From Verrucomicrobiota bacterium (GTDB taxonomy: Bacteria; Verrucomicrobiota; Verrucomicrobiia; Chthoniobacterales; UBA10450), in the NCBI GenBank assembly GCA_019244415.1, contig JAFASN010000080.1, positions 1 through 64,000 of the forward strand: a DNA stretch of 64,000 bases, in the 5' to 3' direction. A program made the translations under genes and the position numbers. Under the pieces are notes generated by a model. That model saw only the letters and a list, made by a program, of their open reading frames with translations, did not search any database and had not been told where the DNA came from. Positions 51,784 to 64,000 of the stretch are shown here, in pieces. Position 1 is the stretch's first letter; each line of letters begins with the position of its first letter.

Positions 51784-51925
51784 GACAATTCATTACCCGA
51801 CTCAGTACAAGTGACGCGCCGCACTCTAGCTCGGGCAGGAGCGGTCGCGCTAGTGGACGAGCCTTACAATTTTGCCCCGGTTAATAGATGTATTGCGCGT
51901 CAGCTAATGCCCTGCACGTTCGCTG

Positions 51926-52597
51926 CTACAAAGCGCTTCCTTCAAACTGCACAGCTTCGCGGACTAGCTCGCCAAACGTATTCACCCCAAGCTTCTCTTT
52001 AACTCGGGCACAATAAGCTTGTACTGTCTTCGGGCTTAGATGAAGTGTTTCAGCGATCTCGCTTGTGCCGCGACCCTGGCCTAAAAGCCGGAAAACTTCC
52101 AGCTCGCGATCGCTTAGTAGCTCGACCGGCGAAACGGCTGCTTGCTTCTGTCGTTGCAAGTACTTAGTGGCAAGCTTTGTCGCAACAGCTTCGCTGACGT
52201 AGATCTCGTCGCTTAGCACCCGTCGAATACAAGTGACGATACTCTTGCTCGTCTCGCTTTTCATCACATAACCACGCGCCCCGGCGCGGAGCGCGCGCTC
52301 TGCGTAAAGCGCCTCCTCATGCATCGACAAGACCACGGTGGCGAGCGATGGATGACGAACAGCCAGATCCTTGATCAACTCCAGCCCAGATCTGTTGCCG
52401 AGCGACAAGTCGATCACGGCGATATCTGGTTTAGTCGCCGCAATCGCTTCCAAGGCTGCGGCCGGGTTATCCGCTTCGCCGGCGACAGCAAGGCCGGTCT
52501 GTTGATTTATCAGGTTCGTCAGCCATTCTCGCACGAGCGGATGGTCGTCTACGATAAAGACCCGTGTACTATTGCACGTTTCGCTCGGCTTAATCAT
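51926..52597 (-). CDS. LuxR/NarL-family response regulator
   Basis: A 223-residue response regulator. The receiver domain (about 1-125) starts with VFIVDDHPLVREWL, phosphoacceptor Asp in IAVIDLSLG (about 58), and Lys in VMKSETSKS. The output domain at about 155-215 is a LuxR-type helix-turn-helix with the signature LSDRELEVFRLLGQGRGTSEIAETL. Paired with the histidine kinase encoded 18 bp upstream on the same strand. Its probable targets are the neighbouring porin and efflux operon, although no binding site can be named. Confidence 0.93.
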   Translation of the reverse strand: MIKPSETCNSTRVFIVDDHPLVREWLTNLINQQTGLAVAGEADNPAAALEAIAATKPDIAVIDLSLGNRSGLELIKDLAVRHPSLATVVLSMHEEALYAERALRAGARGYVMKSETSKSIVTCIRRVLSDEIYVSEAVATKLATKYLQRQKQAAVSPVELLSDRELEVFRLLGQGRGTSEIAETLHLSPKTVQAYCARVKEKLGVNTFGELVREAVQFEGSAL

Positions 52598-52615
52598 CTC
52601 GCGAAGGACACTGTG

Positions 52616-53668
52616 TTAGGATGCAAGGAGGCAACAAACCAATGTGCCGCCGTTGCCCCCGTGCCGCACCTCCAGTGTTGCGCCGATCAAAGCAGCGCGA
52701 TGCTTCATAATCTGCAACCCTAAGCCGCTCGCCTGAGCGGAATCGGCCGCGCAACCAATGCCGTCGTCACCCACAGTAAGTTCAACGCCGCCCGGCCGGT
52801 GCCGAAAGCGAATCTCGATGGTGGTTCCACGGCTGTGCCTGGCTGCGTTAAGGGTTGCCTCCTGCGCGATTCGGTACAACTGCATCGGTTTCACAGAGTC
52901 TGCCGGAACAGCCGATTCGTCACAACTACAATGACACGCGATGTTAAAGCGCGAGGCGGTTTGTTCGGCCAGCTCGCGCAGCGCACCGCACAGACCTTCG
53001 CCGGCCATTTCCAGTGAGATCAACCCACGAGCCAGGTTCCGGCTAAGATCAATCCCCGTTTCTACCAGCTCCGTTACCTTTGCCGCTGCCGTTGCCTGCG
53101 GCAGACTGGCGGACTGAAGTTCGCCGGTAAGTACCTGTGCAGCTAACGAGGTCGCAGTAAGATGCTGGCAAAGGCTGTCATGCAGTTCGCGACCAAGTAG
53201 CTGTCGCTCGCGTTCTGTCACTTCCGCGATCTCTTGTTCGAGTTTACGGCGGATGGCAATCTCGTTTTCCAGCGCGGCTGTTCGCTGGCGCACCCGCTCG
53301 TTCAGGTCCTGTACTACCGACCGCAGCCTCAGCACCAGCCACACCACCAGGAGCAACGAGGTGAGCGCGACGGCCGAATTCCAAAAAGGAACAACGGGGC
53401 TGGTATATCTGGCGCCCGCGGCGATGTCGCCAAGAATCCAGACGATCACGCTGGCCACGCAAAGAGTGGTGGCGAAGATTGGGCCGACGAACCAGGCTGC
53501 CAGCCCCGCGGGCAACAGATAAAATACGAGCATCGATCGCTCGTAACCGACCACGTAATCAGCAAAGCCGACGATTCCAACAAGCAGCAGACAGAGCAGT
53601 ACGACAGGTACTTTGTGAAAGCGCGCGACGCGCGTCATCGCGTCCTCGGTAAAGTACCGCGACCGCAT
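52616..53668 (-). CDS. Membrane histidine kinase (HisKA_3, NarX/DesK-like)
   Basis: A 350-residue sensor kinase. About four N-terminal membrane helices (residues 15-110) form a MASE1/DUF4118-like sensing part without a large periplasmic loop. A coiled-coil linker precedes the HisKA_3 dimerisation region with the phosphoacceptor His in GRELHDSLCQHL. The C-terminal ATPase domain has VGDDGIGC, a Gly-rich SGLGLQIMKHRA and GGTLV. The signal may be membrane or intramembrane. It lies 12 bp downstream of the porin stop, and an internal ATG (residue 11) is possible. Confidence 0.9.
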   Translation of the reverse strand: MRSRYFTEDAMTRVARFHKVPVVLLCLLLVGIVGFADYVVGYERSMLVFYLLPAGLAAWFVGPIFATTLCVASVIVWILGDIAAGARYTSPVVPFWNSAVALTSLLLVVWLVLRLRSVVQDLNERVRQRTAALENEIAIRRKLEQEIAEVTERERQLLGRELHDSLCQHLTATSLAAQVLTGELQSASLPQATAAAKVTELVETGIDLSRNLARGLISLEMAGEGLCGALRELAEQTASRFNIACHCSCDESAVPADSVKPMQLYRIAQEATLNAARHSRGTTIEIRFRHRPGGVELTVGDDGIGCAADSAQASGLGLQIMKHRAALIGATLEVRHGGNGGTLVCCLLAS

Positions 53669-53680
53669 ACGGGGCGTAGT

Positions 53681-55060
53681 CTAAAGCTGAAAGTGAAAGC
53701 GCGCTGAAAAGATATGCACCGGGCCGCGATCCTGATTATAGCCCGGGTTGGCTACGAACTGGTAGTCGAACATCAGGTGAACCGACTTCACGACTTCGGC
53801 ATCATAGTACGCCTCAAGCACGTTTTCGAGGCCATAGTGCGGTAGTTTCCCATCCCCGATCAGTATGCTGAGTCCGCCGGCGGCAAGGTACTCGCGATGT
53901 GACTGACTCAACCCGCTCAATACTTCGCCGATACCGATAGTGTCATTAAGCCTTTTCCACGACGATCCTTTTATCTGCACGCCGGCGGCGATGTTGCGAT
54001 CGATGTCGGTGAACTGCCATACCTCGCTCTTGCCATCACGCCAGCTCGCACGTAGAAATACACCGACCTCTTTTGTTAATTCCTGATCCGCGCTCAGAGA
54101 CACTCCGCCTTGAAAGCGGTACCGCCGGGTTAGTGTAATGTCTTCCATCAAGTCCGGCTGAGCAAGTGTTTCACTATAGCTGCCCATATGCGCATGCTCG
54201 ACCCACCCCAGGAGGCGAATATTTCCGGGATGGTCATTGACCGAAACCCGCAGCTGGAATTCCACGACCTGCTGCCAGGCTTTGGCAAAGTGCTGGTCCT
54301 TGGCAAAGCCGTTGGACTCGCGAGGCACATCAAACACGCCGTAACGAAGCGCCCAGCTCCTCTGGTTTAGTTCAAAGGTTGCACCTTCGATATAGCCGAG
54401 CGAATCGGCCGCATAATCGAAGGCGCCACTATCGACCAACACCCAGTTGATAAATTGGTGCCGCTGGTCGTGAGCATAAATATTACCGTCAAACTGATCG
54501 GTAACCGCCATCCGCCCGATCGTAAATGTTAGTCGCGAGACGTCCTGCTTCTCACCAAGCTGAAGTTGATCCGGCGCCAAGTCTTCCTGTTCTCCACCTA
54601 ATCCGATCGTTTCGCGAATAATAATGTGCGGGAAGAATACATCGCCGATTTTCTGACCCACCTTGTAAGCTTCGGCACTTGGGAAGGCAGCGATACCATG
54701 CGTCGTGCCGAGGCCAAATCCCTGGTAGTACTCCCCGTTTACGTACAATTCTCCAGATGGCCAAAGACGTGCCCCAAAGTACAGATCAAAGGACGATGTC
54801 TGCCTGAAGTTATCTTCGGGTGGCAAACTGTAGGCTCCCTGATAGGGCGAGTCGAACCCGGGCTGACCTTGCGCGATTTCGGTGCCTTGAACGTGAACTG
54901 CCCAGTCCTGTTGCCTTAGCTCTGATTCAACTGCTGTCTGGGCGTGCGTGTGTTCCAGCGTCGCAAACAGAGCGCTCGCGACAAGGGAGGAGCGTACAGA
55001 TCGGCGGATCGCTTGCAGGCTAGCAAGGAAGTTCAACACGATGTTCTTCCGCCGCTGCAT
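53681..55060 (-). CDS. OprB-family carbohydrate-selective porin
   Basis: A 459-residue outer-membrane protein with an N-terminal signal segment (about 18-40). The mature part is made of beta-strands with OprB-like landmarks: WAVHVQGTEIAQGQPGFDSPYQGAYSL at its start, RLTFTIGRMAVTDQFDGNIYAHD, SWALRYGVFDVPRESNGFA and a final FSARFHFQL ending in the typical aromatic-leucine pattern. OprB proteins let mono- and oligosaccharides through. It is the first gene of the porin-kinase-regulator run, so the kinase and regulator may control sugar or metal access. Confidence 0.88.
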   Translation of the reverse strand: MQRRKNIVLNFLASLQAIRRSVRSSLVASALFATLEHTHAQTAVESELRQQDWAVHVQGTEIAQGQPGFDSPYQGAYSLPPEDNFRQTSSFDLYFGARLWPSGELYVNGEYYQGFGLGTTHGIAAFPSAEAYKVGQKIGDVFFPHIIIRETIGLGGEQEDLAPDQLQLGEKQDVSRLTFTIGRMAVTDQFDGNIYAHDQRHQFINWVLVDSGAFDYAADSLGYIEGATFELNQRSWALRYGVFDVPRESNGFAKDQHFAKAWQQVVEFQLRVSVNDHPGNIRLLGWVEHAHMGSYSETLAQPDLMEDITLTRRYRFQGGVSLSADQELTKEVGVFLRASWRDGKSEVWQFTDIDRNIAAGVQIKGSSWKRLNDTIGIGEVLSGLSQSHREYLAAGGLSILIGDGKLPHYGLENVLEAYYDAEVVKSVHLMFDYQFVANPGYNQDRGPVHIFSARFHFQL

Positions 55061-55153
55061 ACATAATTGCTGATCTAGTTGCCTTTAGTACGGCAGACCA
55101 ACTTGCCGTGTAGTTGGCAAATACAGGGTCAACATCGCGATCCATCCGTGTAC

Positions 55154-57805
55154 TTAGATCCAGGATTTTCTAAGCAGCCAAACTTTCACGAGCTGAGTTA
55201 ATGCGACATAACAAAGCAAGGTCGCCGCCAGAAAAGGCCAGAATTGCCACGGCAGCGGGACGAACCCTAGAAGCTGGCCAAGTGGGGTGAACGGCAATAC
55301 CGCGCCAATTCCCATGATCAGTATCGTCGTCATGGTAAGCTGCCAGCTCGCGCGAGACTGGATGAACGGAATAGCGTTAGTACGAATCACATGCACGATG
55401 AGTGTTTGTGTCATGAGTGATTCTACAAACCAGCCGGTATGGAATAGGGCTGCGGCGTAAGTAGAATCAGGTTGCGGGCCTTGAGGAAAGCGCCAGGAGA
55501 GAAATGGCGGAGCAGGCAAGCCGAGGTCGCTACATTTAAAGTAGAACCACATCAGGCAATAAGTGGTGTAATCAAAGATGGAGCTGATGGGTCCAATGAA
55601 CAGGATGAAACTCGCGATCTCGCCCATGTTCCATGGCCTCGGCCGCGTGACCTGGCGTGCCCCCACGTTATCAGTAGGAATCGGTACCTGTGAAAAGTCA
55701 TAGAGCAGGTTGTTCGTGAGTACCTGGATGGGTGCCATTGGTACAAAAGGGAACCAGGCGCTCGCACCGATGACGCTGAACATGTTCCCGAAGTTCGAGC
55801 TCGCCCCCATGCGAATGTACTTTAGGATATTGATGAAGACTTTCCGGCCTTCGAGTACACCTTCTTCAAGTACCATCAGGCTTTTTTCCAGCAGGATCAT
55901 GTCGGCCGATTCCTTGGCGATATCGACCGCATTATCGACAGAAATACCTACATCCGCCGCACGAAGAGCCGGGGCATCGTTGATGCCGTCTCCCATAAAA
56001 CCAACAACGTTGCCGTTTCTTTGTAGCGCCTTAACGACTCGCTGCTTATGCGAAGGGGAGAGACGGGCAAACACATCGGTTGTACTTACCGCGCCTGCGA
56101 GGTCGCTCTCACCCATCCCCTCGATATCTCGACCGACTAGGATTTTTTCCGCGTTGATTCCTACTTCGGTACAAACTTTCCGTGCGACAAGGTCGTTATC
56201 ACCGGTTAGTACCTTCACCGTCACTCCATGCTGCCGAAGTGCGGTGATGGCCTGTGCGGCGGTATCTTTCGGCGGATCAAGGAAGGCAACATACCCGGTG
56301 AGTACGAGTTCGGACTCATCGGCCTTTGAATAAGACGCGCGCGGATCAACGTCCTTTGTCGCAATAGCTAGTACCCGGAGTCCATCCTCATTTAAGCCAT
56401 TCACCTGCTCGGCGAGGTCGCCGACAAAGATCGGCTCCATCGGAAAAATCTCGCCGTTACATTCAAAGTGTGAGCACTTACTGAAAACGGCCTCGGGAGC
56501 GCCTTTCGTAAGTAACTGCCGGCCACCGTCGGGTTTCGCCACAACCACGGACATCATACGCCGCGAGAAGTCGAACGGAATCTCATCGATCTTGGTGTAC
56601 TTCTCGATGTTAAGTTCGCCGTGCAGCTCAGCATGCTTGAGTACGGCGCGGTCGAGCACATTCTTCAGACCGGTTTGGAAGTAACTGATGAGATAAGCGT
56701 CGCGCAGGACTTCCTCATTCTCGTTTTTAAAAACGTCGCAGTAGAGCTCGAGAATAACGCGATCAATCGTTAGTGTGCCCGTCTTGTCCGTGCACAGCAC
56801 GTCCATGGCGCCGAAGTTCTGGATCGAATTCAGCCGCTTGACGATGACCTTCTTGCGCGACATCGCCATCGCGCCCTTGGACAAGCAGACGGAAACGATC
56901 ATGGGCAGCATTTCCGGAGTAAGACCGACCGCTACCGCCAGCGCGAAGAAGAACGCTTCTTTCCAGTCATGCTTTGTCAGGCCATTAATCAGGAACACGA
57001 GTGGCACCATCACCGCCATGAACCGCAGCATGAGCCAGGTGAATTTCTTTACTCCTTTATCGAACGCCGTTTCGACCTGCTGTGTGACAAGGCTACGGGC
57101 TATTTTGCCGAAGTAGGTTTGCGAGCCAGTCGCGATAATGACTGCCGTGGCCGAGCCCGTCTCGACGCTGGTGCCGAGAAAACAAACGTTGTGATGCTCG
57201 ATCGACGAAATGTTCTCGCGAGTGTCGGGCGTGTCGGCTTTTTCCACCGGTAGCGATTCGCCGGTCAACGTGGCCTGGATGACGAACAAATCCTTGGCCG
57301 AGAGCAGCCTCACATCACCCGGGATCATGTCGCCGGAGGAGAGCTTCACGATGTCACCCGGGACGAGTTCGCGAAGAGCGATTTCCTTTTGCCGGCCTTC
57401 GCGCACGACCGTGGCTGTTACGCTGATCATCGCCTTGAGCTTTGCCGCTGCGTTGTCAGCGCGCGTTTCCTGCACGAAGCGAAGCATGACGCCGAGGAAC
57501 ACCATCAGCATCATGACCGTTCCGCCGGCGTAATCGTCTGTGGCGTATGATAGAATCGCGAGAACAGTTAACAGGATCACGAGCGGGTTGCGGATCGCGG
57601 TCCACAGCCGCCGCACCCAGGTATGTTTTGTGTCCTGGGCTACTTCGTTAGGACCGAACTTCTCCAGCCGCTCGGCCGCTTCAGCCTCGGTTAGGCCATT
57701 GAGCGAAGTATTGAGGCGTCGCAGCGTACCGTCGATTTCGCGGGTGGCGGCGTCTCGAATCAGGTCAGCCGCCGGGGCAGCTTGAGCTTCTTTTACGGCG
57801 TGCAT
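55154..57805 (-). CDS. mgtA: P3B-type magnesium-translocating P-type ATPase (MgtA-like)
   Basis: An 883-residue P-type ATPase. It has the actuator motif LTGES (about 176-180), the phosphorylation site CTDKTGTLT (about 340-348) and GDGIND in the hinge. The N-terminus carries a cation-ATPase amino-terminal domain, and the last helices carry P3B-like polar residues. These ATPases import Mg2+ and are normally induced by low magnesium or, in bacteria, antimicrobial peptides. The overall length and N-terminal domain (TLRRLNTSLNGLTEAEAAERLEKFGPNEV) match MgtA/MgtB rather than Ca2+ pumps. The leader (57806-58149) was searched by eye for a riboswitch-like structure without success. Confidence 0.92.
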   Translation of the reverse strand: MHAVKEAQAAPAADLIRDAATREIDGTLRRLNTSLNGLTEAEAAERLEKFGPNEVAQDTKHTWVRRLWTAIRNPLVILLTVLAILSYATDDYAGGTVMMLMVFLGVMLRFVQETRADNAAAKLKAMISVTATVVREGRQKEIALRELVPGDIVKLSSGDMIPGDVRLLSAKDLFVIQATLTGESLPVEKADTPDTRENISSIEHHNVCFLGTSVETGSATAVIIATGSQTYFGKIARSLVTQQVETAFDKGVKKFTWLMLRFMAVMVPLVFLINGLTKHDWKEAFFFALAVAVGLTPEMLPMIVSVCLSKGAMAMSRKKVIVKRLNSIQNFGAMDVLCTDKTGTLTIDRVILELYCDVFKNENEEVLRDAYLISYFQTGLKNVLDRAVLKHAELHGELNIEKYTKIDEIPFDFSRRMMSVVVAKPDGGRQLLTKGAPEAVFSKCSHFECNGEIFPMEPIFVGDLAEQVNGLNEDGLRVLAIATKDVDPRASYSKADESELVLTGYVAFLDPPKDTAAQAITALRQHGVTVKVLTGDNDLVARKVCTEVGINAEKILVGRDIEGMGESDLAGAVSTTDVFARLSPSHKQRVVKALQRNGNVVGFMGDGINDAPALRAADVGISVDNAVDIAKESADMILLEKSLMVLEEGVLEGRKVFINILKYIRMGASSNFGNMFSVIGASAWFPFVPMAPIQVLTNNLLYDFSQVPIPTDNVGARQVTRPRPWNMGEIASFILFIGPISSIFDYTTYCLMWFYFKCSDLGLPAPPFLSWRFPQGPQPDSTYAAALFHTGWFVESLMTQTLIVHVIRTNAIPFIQSRASWQLTMTTILIMGIGAVLPFTPLGQLLGFVPLPWQFWPFLAATLLCYVALTQLVKVWLLRKSWI

Positions 57806-60114
<2,309 letters not shown>

Positions 60115-60123
60115 CTACTAATT

Positions 60124-60165
60124 TGCCGGGAGTAGCTCGTTAACTCCTTTGAGTCGCTCCCGGCA
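60124..60165 (+). other. Hairpin between dnaK and groES
   Basis: TGCCGGGAG at 60124-60132 is the exact reverse complement of CTCCCGGCA at 60157-60165, a 9-bp stem with a 24-base loop. No T-run follows, so it is not an intrinsic terminator; it could be a processing site or an attenuator that sets dnaK apart from groESL. The first stem arm is ten bases beyond the dnaK stop. Confidence 0.65.
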
Positions 60166-60199
60166 GCAACCATCAACTAAGAAGGAGCAAGTTAAAACT

Positions 60200-60496
60200 A
60201 TGGCAGCAGTCAATGTAAAACCACTTGGAGATCGGGTGCTGGTGCAGCCGATTGAAGAGCAGGAAATGAAGAAGGGCGGCATCATTATCCCGGATTCCGC
60301 CAAGGAAAAACCGCAGGAGGGGAAAGTCGTCGCTCTCGGCACCGGTAAGGTGGATGACAACGGCAAGAAACTCGACTTTACCGTCAAAGAGGGAAACAAG
60401 GTGCTGATCAGCAAATACGGCGGCACTGAAATCAAAATCGACGGCGAAACCTACCTTATCATGCGCGAGGATGACATCCTTGGCATCATTGGGTAG
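60200..60496 (+). CDS. groES: Co-chaperonin GroES (Hsp10)
   Basis: A 98-residue Hsp10 that caps the GroEL ring. It begins [13 protein letters not shown] and contains the mobile loop ([14 protein letters not shown]) with the conserved GGI-I hydrophobic contact to GroEL and the final EDDILGIIG. Start at the ATG at 60200, with a good AAGGAG (60182-60187) upstream; the longer frame to 60149 would include the Shine-Dalgarno. A 38-bp gap separates it from groEL. Confidence 0.98.
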   Translation: MAAVNVKPLGDRVLVQPIEEQEMKKGGIIIPDSAKEKPQEGKVVALGTGKVDDNGKKLDFTVKEGNKVLISKYGGTEIKIDGETYLIMREDDILGIIG

Positions 60497-60531
60497 TCCG
60501 TTTAATCCTCAACTAACGATTAACAAAATAA

Positions 60532-62175
<1,644 letters not shown>

Positions 62176-62203
62176 TCCCATCTGAACAACGATTCGATTC
62201 ACG

Positions 62204-62237
62204 ACAGCCGAGCTCGAAAGGGCTCGGCTGTTTTGTT
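62204..62237 (+). terminator. Intrinsic terminator after groEL
   Basis: A perfect 10-bp stem, ACAGCCGAGC (62204-62213) with GCTCGGCTGT (62222-62231), has an 8-base loop and is followed by TTTTGTT. It lies 28 bp beyond the groEL stop and ends just before the next gene. This is the clearest rho-independent terminator in the window. Confidence 0.93.
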
Positions 62238-62247
62238 ATGGTCAGGC

Positions 62248-64000
<1,753 letters not shown>

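Noticed and set aside
51784-51925. tRNA or small RNA gene in the gap between the response regulator and the TolC-like gene
   Set aside because: No cloverleaf, TTCGA loop or stem pattern could be drawn; the gap appears to hold only leader sequence.

Overview
The window looks like a chromosome fragment of a Gram-negative, high-GC (by eye about 60 %) member of the Verrucomicrobiota, plausibly a soil Spartobacteria/Chthoniobacterales-type organism. This is inferred from gene content: a pilMNO-like cluster resembling the one that carries Amuc_1100 in Akkermansia, an orphan FtsX/MacB permease of the ADOP type, paired ExbD genes beside large TPR proteins, and extragenic repeats of a style common in that phylum. 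No 16S or other taxonomic marker RNA is present, so the placement is a judgement. I saw no tRNA, rRNA, CRISPR array, prophage or insertion sequence.

Layout. 1-9.9 kb: the 3' part of a membrane glycosyltransferase, a small phosphodiesterase, a DEAD-box RNA helicase, an orphan ABC-type permease, a Ski2-like helicase and a frameshifted DUF885 peptidase. 9.9-17.4 kb: a minus-strand set for metabolite repair and wall metabolism (nnr, an amidase, a secreted unknown, murI), then valS and a convergent, overlapping methyltransferase. 17.4-29.3 kb: cstA, a pilM-N-O-P-like operon, an hsp20-lon pair, a cytochrome c, a DUF488 gene and two amino-acid permeases. 29.4-33.9 kb: a duplicated-domain aspartyl protease, a MurU/AmgK-like wall recycling pair, a CPBP protease and an MBL hydrolase. 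34-43.2 kb: a tail-specific protease, two TPR proteins, ExbB, two ExbD proteins and a membrane-anchored protein with a PA14-like domain in the place where TonB would be expected. 43.2-46.1 kb: L,D-transpeptidase, thyA, a zinc-ribbon/coiled-coil protein and an outer-membrane transporter-like protein. 46.1-57.8 kb: a minus-strand block of a carbohydrate porin, a histidine kinase, a response regulator and a tripartite RND metal efflux pump, preceded by an Mg2+ P-type ATPase. 58.1-62.2 kb: dnaK-groES-groEL, closed by a clear intrinsic terminator. 62.2-64 kb: a CtlX-like citrulline hydrolase and the start of gdhA.

The strongest themes are envelope biogenesis and peptidoglycan turnover (amidase, murI, murU/amgK, L,D-transpeptidase, Prc) and protein quality control (Lon, Hsp20, DnaK, GroESL, Prc). 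The best candidates for undescribed biology are the TPR-ExbB-ExbD-ExbD-PA14 envelope system, a roughly four-fold excess of the hexamer GAGTAC/GTACTC in several reading frames and between genes, and a palindromic extragenic repeat with a degenerate copy that appears to have been absorbed into the valS coding sequence.
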